DNA from: CAZHAC01 sp964383855 | Lineage (GTDB): Bacteria > Chloroflexota > Dormibacteria > Dormibacterales > Dormibacteraceae | Assembly (NCBI GenBank): GCA_964383855.1 | Contig: CAYLIP010000061.1 | Location: 1 to 14,228, forward strand | Length of the DNA: 14,228 nt | Reading direction: 5' to 3' | Shown: one piece after another, positions 1 through 5,806 of the stretch | How positions within the stretch are numbered: the first letter of the stretch is position 1 | Layout: the number at the start of each line of letters is the position of its first letter | Notes under the pieces: model-generated | What the model saw: the letters and a program-made list of their open reading frames with translations, nothing else | Databases searched by the model: none | Told to the model about the DNA's origin: nothing | Position numbers and translations under genes: made by a program

Positions 1-4
1 GGAC

Positions 5-10
5 GGAGGG
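5..10 (+). promoter_or_regulatory. Shine-Dalgarno sequence of the E1-beta gene
   Basis: GGAGGG lies 3 nt before the ATG at 14, which is a little closer than the usual 5-9 nt. It supports that ATG as the start. The gene therefore probably uses a leadered, internal-operon mode of translation, unlike the leaderless genes elsewhere in the window. Confidence 0.55.
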
Positions 11-13
11 ACC

Positions 14-997
14 ATGGCTGTTAAGACCCTGATCGAGGGCGTCCGCGAGGCCTTGGCCGACGAGATGGAGCGCGATGAGCGGGTGTGGGTCCTGGGCGAG
101 GATGTGGGCAAGAAAGGCGGCGTCTTCCTCGCCACCGAGGGCCTCTACTCGAGGTTCGGCGAGGCGCGCGTGCTGGACACCCCGCTGGCCGAGTCCTGCA
201 TCGTCGGCGTCGCCATCGGCGCCGCCATCAACGGGCTGATCCCGGTCGCCGAGATCCAGTTTGCCGACTTCATCCACCCCGCCTTCGACCAGATCGTCAG
301 CGAGGCGGCGCGGATGCGCTACCGCTCCAACGGCGACTTCACCTGCCCGATCGTCATCCGCGCGCCCTGGGGCGGCGGCGTCCACGGCGGCCTCTACCAC
401 TCCCAGTCGATCGAGGCCTTCTACGCTCACGTCCCCGGCCTCAAGGTCGTGATCCCGAGCACTCCGGAAGACGCCAAGGGCCTGCTCAAGTCCGCCATCC
501 GAGACCCCGACCCGGTGCTCTACCTCGAGCACAAGAAGTGCTACCGCCTGGTCAAGGGCGAGGTGCCCGAGGGCGACTACCTGACACCGATCGGGCCCGC
601 CGCAGTGCGCCGCCAGGGCACCAAGCTCTCCTGCTTCGCCTGGGGGCTCATGATGCACTACTGCCTGGAGGCGGCCGAGGCGCTCGCCGGCGAGGGCGTC
701 GACGTCGAGGTGGTGGACCTGCGCACGCTTCGGCCACTCGACAAGGGGACGATCATCGAGTCGGTCAGGAAGACGGGCAAGGCGATGGTCGTCCACGAGG
801 ACAACCTCACCGGCGGCTTCGGCGGCGAGATCGCCGCCATCATCGCCCAGGAGGCCTTTGAGCACCTCGACGGCCCCGTCGTCCGGGTGGGCGCCCCAGA
901 CGTGCCCGGCATGCCCTTCAACAAGCCGCAGGAGGATGCGTACATGCCGAACCCGGAAAAGATCGCCGACGCCATGCGCAGGCTGGCCCGCTACTAG
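14..997 (+). CDS. bkdB: 2-oxoacid (branched-chain type) dehydrogenase E1 component, beta subunit
   Basis: This is the beta subunit of the thiamine-diphosphate-dependent E1 enzyme that decarboxylates a 2-oxoacid and passes the acyl group to lipoyl-E2. At 327 aa it has the usual family length. The N-terminal pyrimidine-binding domain carries the TPLAES motif, with Glu60 as the expected ThDP-activating glutamate, followed by EIQFADFIHPAFDQI. The segment around YHSQS (His129) and FYAHVPGLKVVIPSTPEDAKGLL resembles branched-chain E1-beta more than pyruvate E1-beta. The C-terminal transketolase-like domain has VVDLRTLRPLD and HEDNLTGGFGGEI. The partner E1-alpha gene would normally lie just upstream, outside the window. 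No E2 gene follows; an M24-family gene starts 17 nt after the stop. Pyruvate or acetoin dehydrogenase E1-beta are the alternatives. The family assignment is firm, but the substrate and the symbol are inference. Confidence 0.9.
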   Translation: MAVKTLIEGVREALADEMERDERVWVLGEDVGKKGGVFLATEGLYSRFGEARVLDTPLAESCIVGVAIGAAINGLIPVAEIQFADFIHPAFDQIVSEAARMRYRSNGDFTCPIVIRAPWGGGVHGGLYHSQSIEAFYAHVPGLKVVIPSTPEDAKGLLKSAIRDPDPVLYLEHKKCYRLVKGEVPEGDYLTPIGPAAVRRQGTKLSCFAWGLMMHYCLEAAEALAGEGVDVEVVDLRTLRPLDKGTIIESVRKTGKAMVVHEDNLTGGFGGEIAAIIAQEAFEHLDGPVVRVGAPDVPGMPFNKPQEDAYMPNPEKIADAMRRLARY

Positions 998-1014
998 CTC
1001 AGAGCACCGAGGAC

Positions 1015-2196
1015 TTGACCGCCGAGCTGCCGACCATCGCCCCCGCCGAGTTCGTTCGGCGCCGGGAGGCGGTCGCGGCCGGACTGGAGGCCGCCGGCCT
1101 GGACGTCCTCTGCCTCTTCTACCCGGCTCGCATCACCTGGCTCACGGGCTTCCATTTCGTGCCCACCGAGCGGCCGGTGGCGGCGGTCCTTCGCAGAGAC
1201 GCCTCCCTGGCGCTCGTCGTGCCGGCGGTCGAGAAAGAGCACGCCGAGAGCGTTCCCGGCGCCGGTCACGTCGAGGTCTACTTCGAGTACCCGGGGGACC
1301 GCCACCCGCTGGAATCGGTGCGGGAGGTCCTGTCCGGCGCGCGCCGGGTGGGCGCCGACCACGACGGCGCCATCGAGTTCTGGGGCTACCGCGGGCCTCG
1401 CCTCAGCTCCCTGCTCGGCGCCGACGTGATCGACGCCGAGATGCTGATCGAGTCCCTCCGGCGCGTCAAATCCCCCGCCGAGATCGAGTGCATGCGTTTC
1501 AGCGCCGATTGGTCCGGGCGCGCGCACCGCCGCATGCAGGACGCGATCCAGGCCGGCCGGACCGAGATGGAGTGCTACGGACCGGCGGCTTCGGAAGCTC
1601 TCCGCGAGCTGATCCGCGAGGTGCCGGGATACCGGCCGCGACGCTTCAGCGGCAGCGGGCTGACGTGCATGTTCGTTGGCGGCCGCAAGACCGCCATGCC
1701 GCACGGCTTCGTGCAGGGCCAGGGCCTGCAGGAGGGCGACGTCCTGGTCAGCGGGGCCGGACTGGACGTCGACGGCTACAGCTCAGAGCTGGAGCGGACG
1801 ATGGTCATCGGCGAGCCCTCGCCCGACGTGCGCCGGGCCTTCGAGGCAATGGTCGCCCTCCAGGACCTCGCCTTCGAGACCATCCGCGCCGGCGTGCCGA
1901 TGGGCGAGGTCGAGCTGAAGCTGCTGGCGCTGGCCGATCGCCTCGGCTACGCCTCTCACCTCCGGCACCACGTCGGCCACTCGGTCGGGCTCGAGGTGCA
2001 CGAGGCGCCATTTCTCGACCGGGGCGAGACTGCGCGGCTCGAGCCGGGGATGGTCTTCACGGTCGAGCCGGGCATCTACCTGCCCGAGCTTGGCGGCTTC
2101 CGCCACTCCGACACCGTCGTCGTGACCGACGACGGATGCCGGCTGCTCACGGATTACCCGCGCGACCTCGCTTCGATGACTATTCGTCCGCGCTGA
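1015..2196 (+). CDS. Creatinase/prolidase-fold (M24 family) protein with a non-canonical metal site
   Basis: The 393-aa protein has an N-terminal creatinase-type domain (about 5-135, with ITWLTGFHFVPTERP) and a C-terminal pita-bread domain (about 155-393). His230 (MPHGF), His322 (HHVGHSVG), His329 (LEVHEAP) and Glu351 (TVEPGIY) are present. By hand alignment, three of the five metal ligands of the prolidase/methionine-aminopeptidase type are replaced: the first Asp by Ser246, the second by Glu258, and the last Glu by Ser365 (RHSD). The local SELERT resembles the ALERT motif of creatinase, a metal-independent C-N hydrolase. A hydrolase of creatine-, ectoine- or amide-like substrates is therefore as likely as an Xaa-Pro peptidase. 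The start is TTG at 1015, the first usable codon after the E1-beta stop; GAGG sits only 2 nt before it, so the exact start is uncertain. It probably shares a transcript with E1-beta. Its 3' end overlaps the opposing gene by 17 bp. Confidence 0.8.
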   Translation: MTAELPTIAPAEFVRRREAVAAGLEAAGLDVLCLFYPARITWLTGFHFVPTERPVAAVLRRDASLALVVPAVEKEHAESVPGAGHVEVYFEYPGDRHPLESVREVLSGARRVGADHDGAIEFWGYRGPRLSSLLGADVIDAEMLIESLRRVKSPAEIECMRFSADWSGRAHRRMQDAIQAGRTEMECYGPAASEALRELIREVPGYRPRRFSGSGLTCMFVGGRKTAMPHGFVQGQGLQEGDVLVSGAGLDVDGYSSELERTMVIGEPSPDVRRAFEAMVALQDLAFETIRAGVPMGEVELKLLALADRLGYASHLRHHVGHSVGLEVHEAPFLDRGETARLEPGMVFTVEPGIYLPELGGFRHSDTVVVTDDGCRLLTDYPRDLASMTIRPR

Positions 2197-2794
2197 GGAA
2201 GGTGGCGACCTCAGGCGGAAGGCGCTCCAGGATCTCGCGAGAGGGCCGGTAGACCTCGTCGGTGCTTCGGTTCGCCCAGTCGAGCACCGCCTCGCGCAGC
2301 AGGGCTTGCACCGCTTGCGCGGAGACGCCGAGCTGCTCGATCTCGTCATGGTGGCCGGCGACCACACGGGCCACCGCCTCCTCGTAGGCGGCCGCCGCCT
2401 CCTCCACCGCTTCCCAGGCCTCCCTGACGCCGCTCCCGGCGCGGACCGCCCGCAGGTGTTGGGACTTGGCGTCCCACATCCAGGCCGCGGTCTCCTGCGT
2501 TTCCGCGGTCACCAGCGTTGACAGCCGGCGGACGAGATCGAGGCGGTCCGGGTCCAGCCGCTCCACGCGGGACCGGCGGGCCGCGGCGTCGCCCACCCCG
2601 CAGCGCGCGTAGTAGGCGGCTCGCCGGCCGGGCACGCTGGAGGCCTCGAGGTGCACGCAGGTGTTGACCGGGCGGATCGGCCGCCGCTGCACGTCGAGCG
2701 GCAGGAACCGGGCACGCCGGTAGGCCGGGCACTCGTCGAAATCGTCGGCAAAAGGCCGTAGATAAGGGCAGGCGTCATGCGGCTGATCGGCCAC
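2180..2794 (-). CDS. Unrecognised protein with N-terminal four-cysteine motif
   Basis: The 204-aa protein is soluble, with no signal peptide or membrane segment. The first 65 residues contain Cys9 (CPYLRPF), Cys22 (ECPAY), Cys46 (NTCVHLE) and Cys65 (YARCG). This resembles the CPYL...C...C modules that look like small zinc- or iron-sulfur-binding units in other bacteria; I infer metal binding only from the spacing. The rest (about 80-204) is charged and Ala/Glu-rich, predicted helical, with WEAVEEAAAAYEEAVARVV a likely coiled coil. The start is GTG at 2794. A TACGTT hexamer lies 9 nt upstream, so the transcript may have almost no leader. The gene is divergent from the acetyltransferase gene, with 57 bp between them, and its last 17 bp overlap the end of the M24 gene. 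Coding status is supported by the length, the conserved-looking Cys pattern and the absence of a better gene on the other strand. Function unknown. Confidence 0.65.
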   Translation of the reverse strand: MADQPHDACPYLRPFADDFDECPAYRRARFLPLDVQRRPIRPVNTCVHLEASSVPGRRAAYYARCGVGDAAARRSRVERLDPDRLDLVRRLSTLVTAETQETAAWMWDAKSQHLRAVRAGSGVREAWEAVEEAAAAYEEAVARVVAGHHDEIEQLGVSAQAVQALLREAVLDWANRSTDEVYRPSREILERLPPEVATFLSADE

Positions 2795-2803
2795 GGGCAG
2801 GCG

Positions 2804-2809
2804 AACGTA
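2804..2809 (-). promoter_or_regulatory. Possible -10 element (TACGTT) of the four-cysteine protein gene
   Basis: Read on the minus strand, TACGTT fits TANNNT and ends 9 nt before the GTG start at 2794. That would leave a leader of only a few bases. No -35 element is obvious. It is weaker than the hexamers at 7712, 7738 and 11297 because of the longer spacing. Confidence 0.3.
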
Positions 2810-2835
2810 CGCCCAAGCGCAATCGAAGCGGCCGC

Positions 2836-2841
2836 TATCCT
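2836..2841 (+). promoter_or_regulatory. Likely -10 element (TATCCT) of the acetyltransferase gene
   Basis: TATCCT is followed by 10 nt and then the GTG at 2852. Transcription would begin about 3-4 nt before the start codon, giving a near-leaderless mRNA. No Shine-Dalgarno sequence is present, which agrees. The earlier GTG at 2842 is out of frame with the acetyltransferase. Confidence 0.45.
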
Positions 2842-2851
2842 GTGAAGTCCC

Positions 2852-3385
2852 GTGGAACTGAAGGGCGACCTCGTGAAACTGCGAGCGCTGGTTCCCGAGG
2901 ACGCGCCGGTGATGGCGGCCGGCCTCGCCGACCCCGAGGTGGTCCAGTACCTGGAGAACTGGTCATGGCGGCCGTACGGGATCGCGGACGCGCTCGACTA
3001 CATCGGCCGCCACGATCCGAGCGTCATAGCCTGGGCAATCGAGTCGCTCGAGGACGGCGCCTTCATCGGTTCGACTTCGCTGCACAACCTGGACTTTCGG
3101 AACCGCAACTGCATGTGGGGCATCGCCACCTACCCCCCCTCGCGCTGGGGCCGCGGCTACGGTGCCGACGCCTGCCGGGTCGCCGTCCGCTTCGGTTTCC
3201 GGCAGCTCGGCATGGAGAAGATCTACCTGCGGGTCTACGAGGGCAACGAGCGCGGCCGGCGCGCCTACGAGAAGGCGGGTTTCCGCGTCGAGGCGACGCT
3301 TCCGCGCGATCACTGGATCGACGGCGCCTTCGCCGCAACCCGGGTGATGGCGGTGTACCGGGACGACCCCCTCTACACCGGCTGA
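2852..3385 (+). CDS. GNAT-family N-acetyltransferase (RimJ/RimL type)
   Basis: This 177-aa protein has the usual length and order of a RimJ/RimL-type acetyltransferase, which moves an acetyl group from acetyl-CoA to an amine. The N-terminus reads VKLRALVPEDAPVM and DPEVVQYL. The acetyl-CoA pyrophosphate loop is RWGRGYG (about 100-106), followed by the helix GADACRVAVRFGF. Motif B, YLRVYEGNERGRRAYEKAGF (about 127-146), is very typical: the Asn-Glu-Arg-Gly...Ala-Tyr-Glu-Lys-Ala-Gly-Phe series marks the C-terminal CoA-binding part. The start is GTG at 2852, with no ribosome site but a -10-like TATCCT 10 nt upstream. It converges on the DUF2332 gene with an 18-bp gap and no clear terminator. The substrate could be a ribosomal protein N-terminus, an antibiotic or a small amine; the sequence does not say which. 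Confidence 0.88.
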   Translation: MELKGDLVKLRALVPEDAPVMAAGLADPEVVQYLENWSWRPYGIADALDYIGRHDPSVIAWAIESLEDGAFIGSTSLHNLDFRNRNCMWGIATYPPSRWGRGYGADACRVAVRFGFRQLGMEKIYLRVYEGNERGRRAYEKAGFRVEATLPRDHWIDGAFAATRVMAVYRDDPLYTG

Positions 3386-3403
3386 ACCGGCGGCCGTCCG
3401 TGC

Positions 3404-4417
3404 TCAGACCAGTGACCGGGTGCCGCGGCCGTGAGGGCCGCTGACGGCCACCAGCGTCTCCCTGCCGCCCGGCCACAGGGTGAGCCGGGTCTCGTACGTG
3501 GCCGGGCCCGGCTCCATGCGCAGCCAGGCCAGCGGAGCGTCGAGGGAGGCGGCTGCCCCTGCCGCCCGGATCAGGGCGCCGACCTGCGCCCTCTCCGGCT
3601 CGGTCAGGTACTGAAGGAAGACGGAGTGGTAGACGACGGTCGCCACGCCACTGCGCGGCCGGGCAAGGGATTCCGCCAGCCACGCGGCGGCTGGCCCAGT
3701 GTCGACCGTCGCGGGCACTCGCCGGGCGACCTCGATGGCTCCGCGCAGCATCGCCAGGCGATCGGCCCGGGATGGCCAGACGAAGGAGGCCAGGGTCAGC
3801 GCACCGTGCTCGGAGGCGGGATCGATCGGCGCCAGGTCGCAGCCCGCGCGCTCCACCACGCGAGCCCGCGGGTGAGGCCCGGCGGGAGCGTCCTCGAAAA
3901 GCTTCCCCAGGTGCACCGGCGCCTTCGGGTTTCCCCACCAGCCGTAGTCGAACGCATCCCAGCGCAGGTTGAGGCCGGCGCTGCAGCCGATCTCGAGCAG
4001 GCGAAGGGGCCGGCCGGAGGCCCGTGCCACCGCCAGAAAGCCACAGAGCAGCGGTGCCGAGCGCCCGACCTCGTTGGTCTGGCACGCGTTGGCGACCAGC
4101 GCGCGGCACTCGGCCTCGTTGGCGGCCAGCGCCCGGATGAAATGAGGCCACGCTCCGTCGGGCGCGCTCCTCCCTCCCACCGACGCGTAATAGGGCGCCA
4201 GCCCGGGCGCGCGACCCTCCAGAACCAGCCGGTGCACGGCGGCCAGGTAGCGGAGCGGCACGACGGCCGAGCCAGGCTCGTGCGCATAGGGCTCCACCAC
4301 CCGCCATGACACCCCCTCGCGCTCGACGTCTTCGGCAGCGCGTTCGAGCAGCGCCTGGTAGAGCCCCTCCCCTTCCACCGCGGCCCAGGCCGCCTGCCGC
4401 CGGAAGCGGGCCGCCAT
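3404..4417 (-). CDS. DUF2332 family protein
   Basis: I recognise this as DUF2332, a family of unknown function of about 330-350 residues common in high-GC bacteria. From the ATG at 4417 it has 337 aa, close to that length. Conserved-looking blocks are RYLAAVHRLVLEGRAPGLAPYY (about 50-71), FIRALAANEAECRALVANACQTNEVGR (about 90-117), LRLLEIGCSAGLNL (about 138-151), DWxxFxYxW-like residues just after it, and YHSVFLQYL (about 265). LLEIGCSAGLNL looks like motif I of Rossmann-fold methyltransferases, so SAM binding is possible but unproven. The frame stays open upstream to 4495, but that would overlap the epimerase gene. The ATG at 4417 (or the adjacent GTG at 4420) starts just after the epimerase stop, with a GGCGG-like sequence before it, and is preferred. 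It is the last gene of the uvrC transcript. Confidence 0.8.
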   Translation of the reverse strand: MAARFRRQAAWAAVEGEGLYQALLERAAEDVEREGVSWRVVEPYAHEPGSAVVPLRYLAAVHRLVLEGRAPGLAPYYASVGGRSAPDGAWPHFIRALAANEAECRALVANACQTNEVGRSAPLLCGFLAVARASGRPLRLLEIGCSAGLNLRWDAFDYGWWGNPKAPVHLGKLFEDAPAGPHPRARVVERAGCDLAPIDPASEHGALTLASFVWPSRADRLAMLRGAIEVARRVPATVDTGPAAAWLAESLARPRSGVATVVYHSVFLQYLTEPERAQVGALIRAAGAAASLDAPLAWLRMEPGPATYETRLTLWPGGRETLVAVSGPHGRGTRSLV

Positions 4418-4433
4418 CACCGGAACCGCCGGG

Positions 4434-5174
4434 TTAGCCGTCGGCGTTCCTCTGCGTGAGCAGGCGAACCCGGTGCCAGGCGAGCGTCTCCGCAAGCGCG
4501 TCCTCGATCGCCGAGGGTTCGAATCCGAGCTCCCGGCGAGCCGGCTCCAGGTCGAGGTCGGCCGGCTCGTACGGCCAGGCCGCCGCCTCGTCCAACTCCA
4601 GCTCCATCGCCGTTCCCGTCGCGCGCCCGATCGCTTTCAGAAGGTCCTCCAGGGTCAGACGGTCGAATCCGAGCTCGAAGGCGCGGCCATCCAGAGGCCG
4701 CCGCAGATCGCAGGCCAGCGCGCACGCATAGCCGACGTCGCGCACCCAGCTGAGGCCGAGCGGCCGGCCCGCCCAGGAGCCGGGGATGGCCAGAGGCGGT
4801 CCCGCCTGGACTCGGTCGATGACCTCGGCGATTCGCAGGGAGGGGTCGGACGGTCCCATCACCGCGGGCGTGGCGAGCACGGTCGTGCCCTCCGTCGCCG
4901 CCACCTTCCGGCAGGTGACGAAGATCGTCCGCGTGACCGCGGCCAGCGGCTCCGGCCGCGCGCCGGTCAGGTCCAGGACCACGTCCGGCATCGCCTGCGC
5001 GATCACACGGTCGAGGCCGCCGGGATCGGATCGATCGAGGACGCGGTGGCTGGTGAAGGTGCCGTAGGGATGCGCGGTCGGGCTGGCGGCGACCGTTTCC
5101 ACGCCTCGTCGCATCAGCTCCTTGCAAGCCGCCTGGCCGATGAAGCCGGTGCCGCCGATGACCAGGGCTCTCAC
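4434..5174 (-). CDS. Shortened NAD-dependent epimerase/dehydratase-like protein (extended SDR fold), probably non-catalytic
   Basis: The 246-aa protein begins with a clear Rossmann nucleotide-binding motif, GGTGFIG (7-13), so it belongs to the extended SDR superfamily. The usual length is 300-340 aa. The region between the beta-4 motif (DVVLDLTG, 64-71) and the segment ATPAVMGPSD (101-110, matching the RPxxVYGPxD segment) is about 50-60 residues shorter than normal. That missing stretch should carry the catalytic Ser and YxxxK, and neither is present. The C-terminal half (SWVRDVGYACAL, FELGFDRLTLEDLLKAIGRA) has a normal substrate-domain layout. I infer a nucleotide-binding or atypical reductase role, not a classical epimerase. 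The start is GTG at 5174, 14 nt after the RapZ-like stop, with AAAGGGG about 8 nt upstream. It is probably co-transcribed with uvrC. Confidence 0.75.
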   Translation of the reverse strand: MRALVIGGTGFIGQAACKELMRRGVETVAASPTAHPYGTFTSHRVLDRSDPGGLDRVIAQAMPDVVLDLTGARPEPLAAVTRTIFVTCRKVAATEGTTVLATPAVMGPSDPSLRIAEVIDRVQAGPPLAIPGSWAGRPLGLSWVRDVGYACALACDLRRPLDGRAFELGFDRLTLEDLLKAIGRATGTAMELELDEAAAWPYEPADLDLEPARRELGFEPSAIEDALAETLAWHRVRLLTQRNADG

Positions 5175-5188
5175 CTCACCCAGCCCCT

Positions 5189-5806
5189 TTAAACGTCGCG
5201 GGTGACGAAATCGACGTCGATGGCGTCGATCCCGGCCAGGCGCCGGGCCATCTCGGCCGCCAGCGCCACGCTGCGATGGCGACCGCCCGTGCAGCCGAAC
5301 GCCACGGTCAGGCGGTCCCGCTGGTAGAGCGGCAGCGCCCAGCGCAGCGCCGACTCGAGGCGGTCCATCAGCTCCACCGCCGCCGGCTGACGAAGCACGA
5401 ACGCGGCGACCTCGGCGTCGCGGCCGGTCAGGTCGCGCAGCTCCGGCACCCAGTACGGGTTGTCCAGGAAGCGCACGTCCACCAGCCAGGTCGCCTCGGG
5501 CGGCAGGCCGTTCTTGTAGCCGAAGGCCAGGCAGGTGACGAGCGGCTTGCCGCGCGGCCGCAGCCGCTCGGCGAGCTCCGGCACCTGGTCAAGGGCGAGC
5601 CGGTGGTGGGCGCGGTCGAAGCTGCCCCCCGCCACACCGTCGCCGGCGCCGACGTGGACCAGCGTGTAGCGGGTACCCGAGGAGTCGGCGTCCCGGAGGA
5701 ACTCGGCCTGGTCGGAGCCGAGCACGGTGACGTCGAGGCCCGCGGCCCGGAACTCGGGGGCCGCGGCCTCGGCATCGGGACCGCCCAGGTACAGGAGGCG
5801 CTTCAC
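5189..5806 (-). CDS. RapZ C-terminal-domain protein lacking the P-loop kinase domain
   Basis: Residues about 90-205 match the C-terminal domain of RapZ/YvcJ: FGYKNGLPPEATWLVDVRFL, NPYWVPELRDLTGRDAEV and FGCTGGRHRSVALA are near-consensus. Full RapZ is about 285 aa and starts with a P-loop kinase-like domain. Here the first 90 residues contain no GxxGxGKS motif and read instead as a short unfamiliar segment (MKRLLYLGGPDAEAAAPEF...). The gene directly follows uvrC, with its GTG start overlapping the uvrC stop (GTGA, 5806-5803), so translation is likely coupled. That keeps the uvrC-rapZ order known from actinobacteria and firmicutes, although whiA and a central-metabolism gene do not follow. In enterobacteria RapZ binds glucosamine-6-phosphate through this domain and guides RNase E to GlmZ RNA. 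The Gram-positive role is less clear, so a sugar-phosphate sensor is only inference. Confidence 0.85.
   Translation of the reverse strand: MKRLLYLGGPDAEAAAPEFRAAGLDVTVLGSDQAEFLRDADSSGTRYTLVHVGAGDGVAGGSFDRAHHRLALDQVPELAERLRPRGKPLVTCLAFGYKNGLPPEATWLVDVRFLDNPYWVPELRDLTGRDAEVAAFVLRQPAAVELMDRLESALRWALPLYQRDRLTVAFGCTGGRHRSVALAAEMARRLAGIDAIDVDFVTRDV

Noticed and set aside
858..2252. Plus-strand open frame (464 codons) overlapping E1-beta and the M24 gene
   Set aside because: It is Arg/Pro/Gly-rich out-of-frame sequence; the true M24 frame shows clear motifs.
3386..3403. Short GC-rich dyad between the acetyltransferase and DUF2332 stops as a terminator
   Set aside because: The pairing is 3-4 bp, expected by chance, and there is no T-run.
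4418..4495. 26-codon N-terminal extension of the DUF2332 gene
   Set aside because: It would overlap the end of the epimerase-like gene in another frame and reads as Arg/Pro/Thr-rich shadow sequence. The ATG at 4417, just after the epimerase stop, is simpler.
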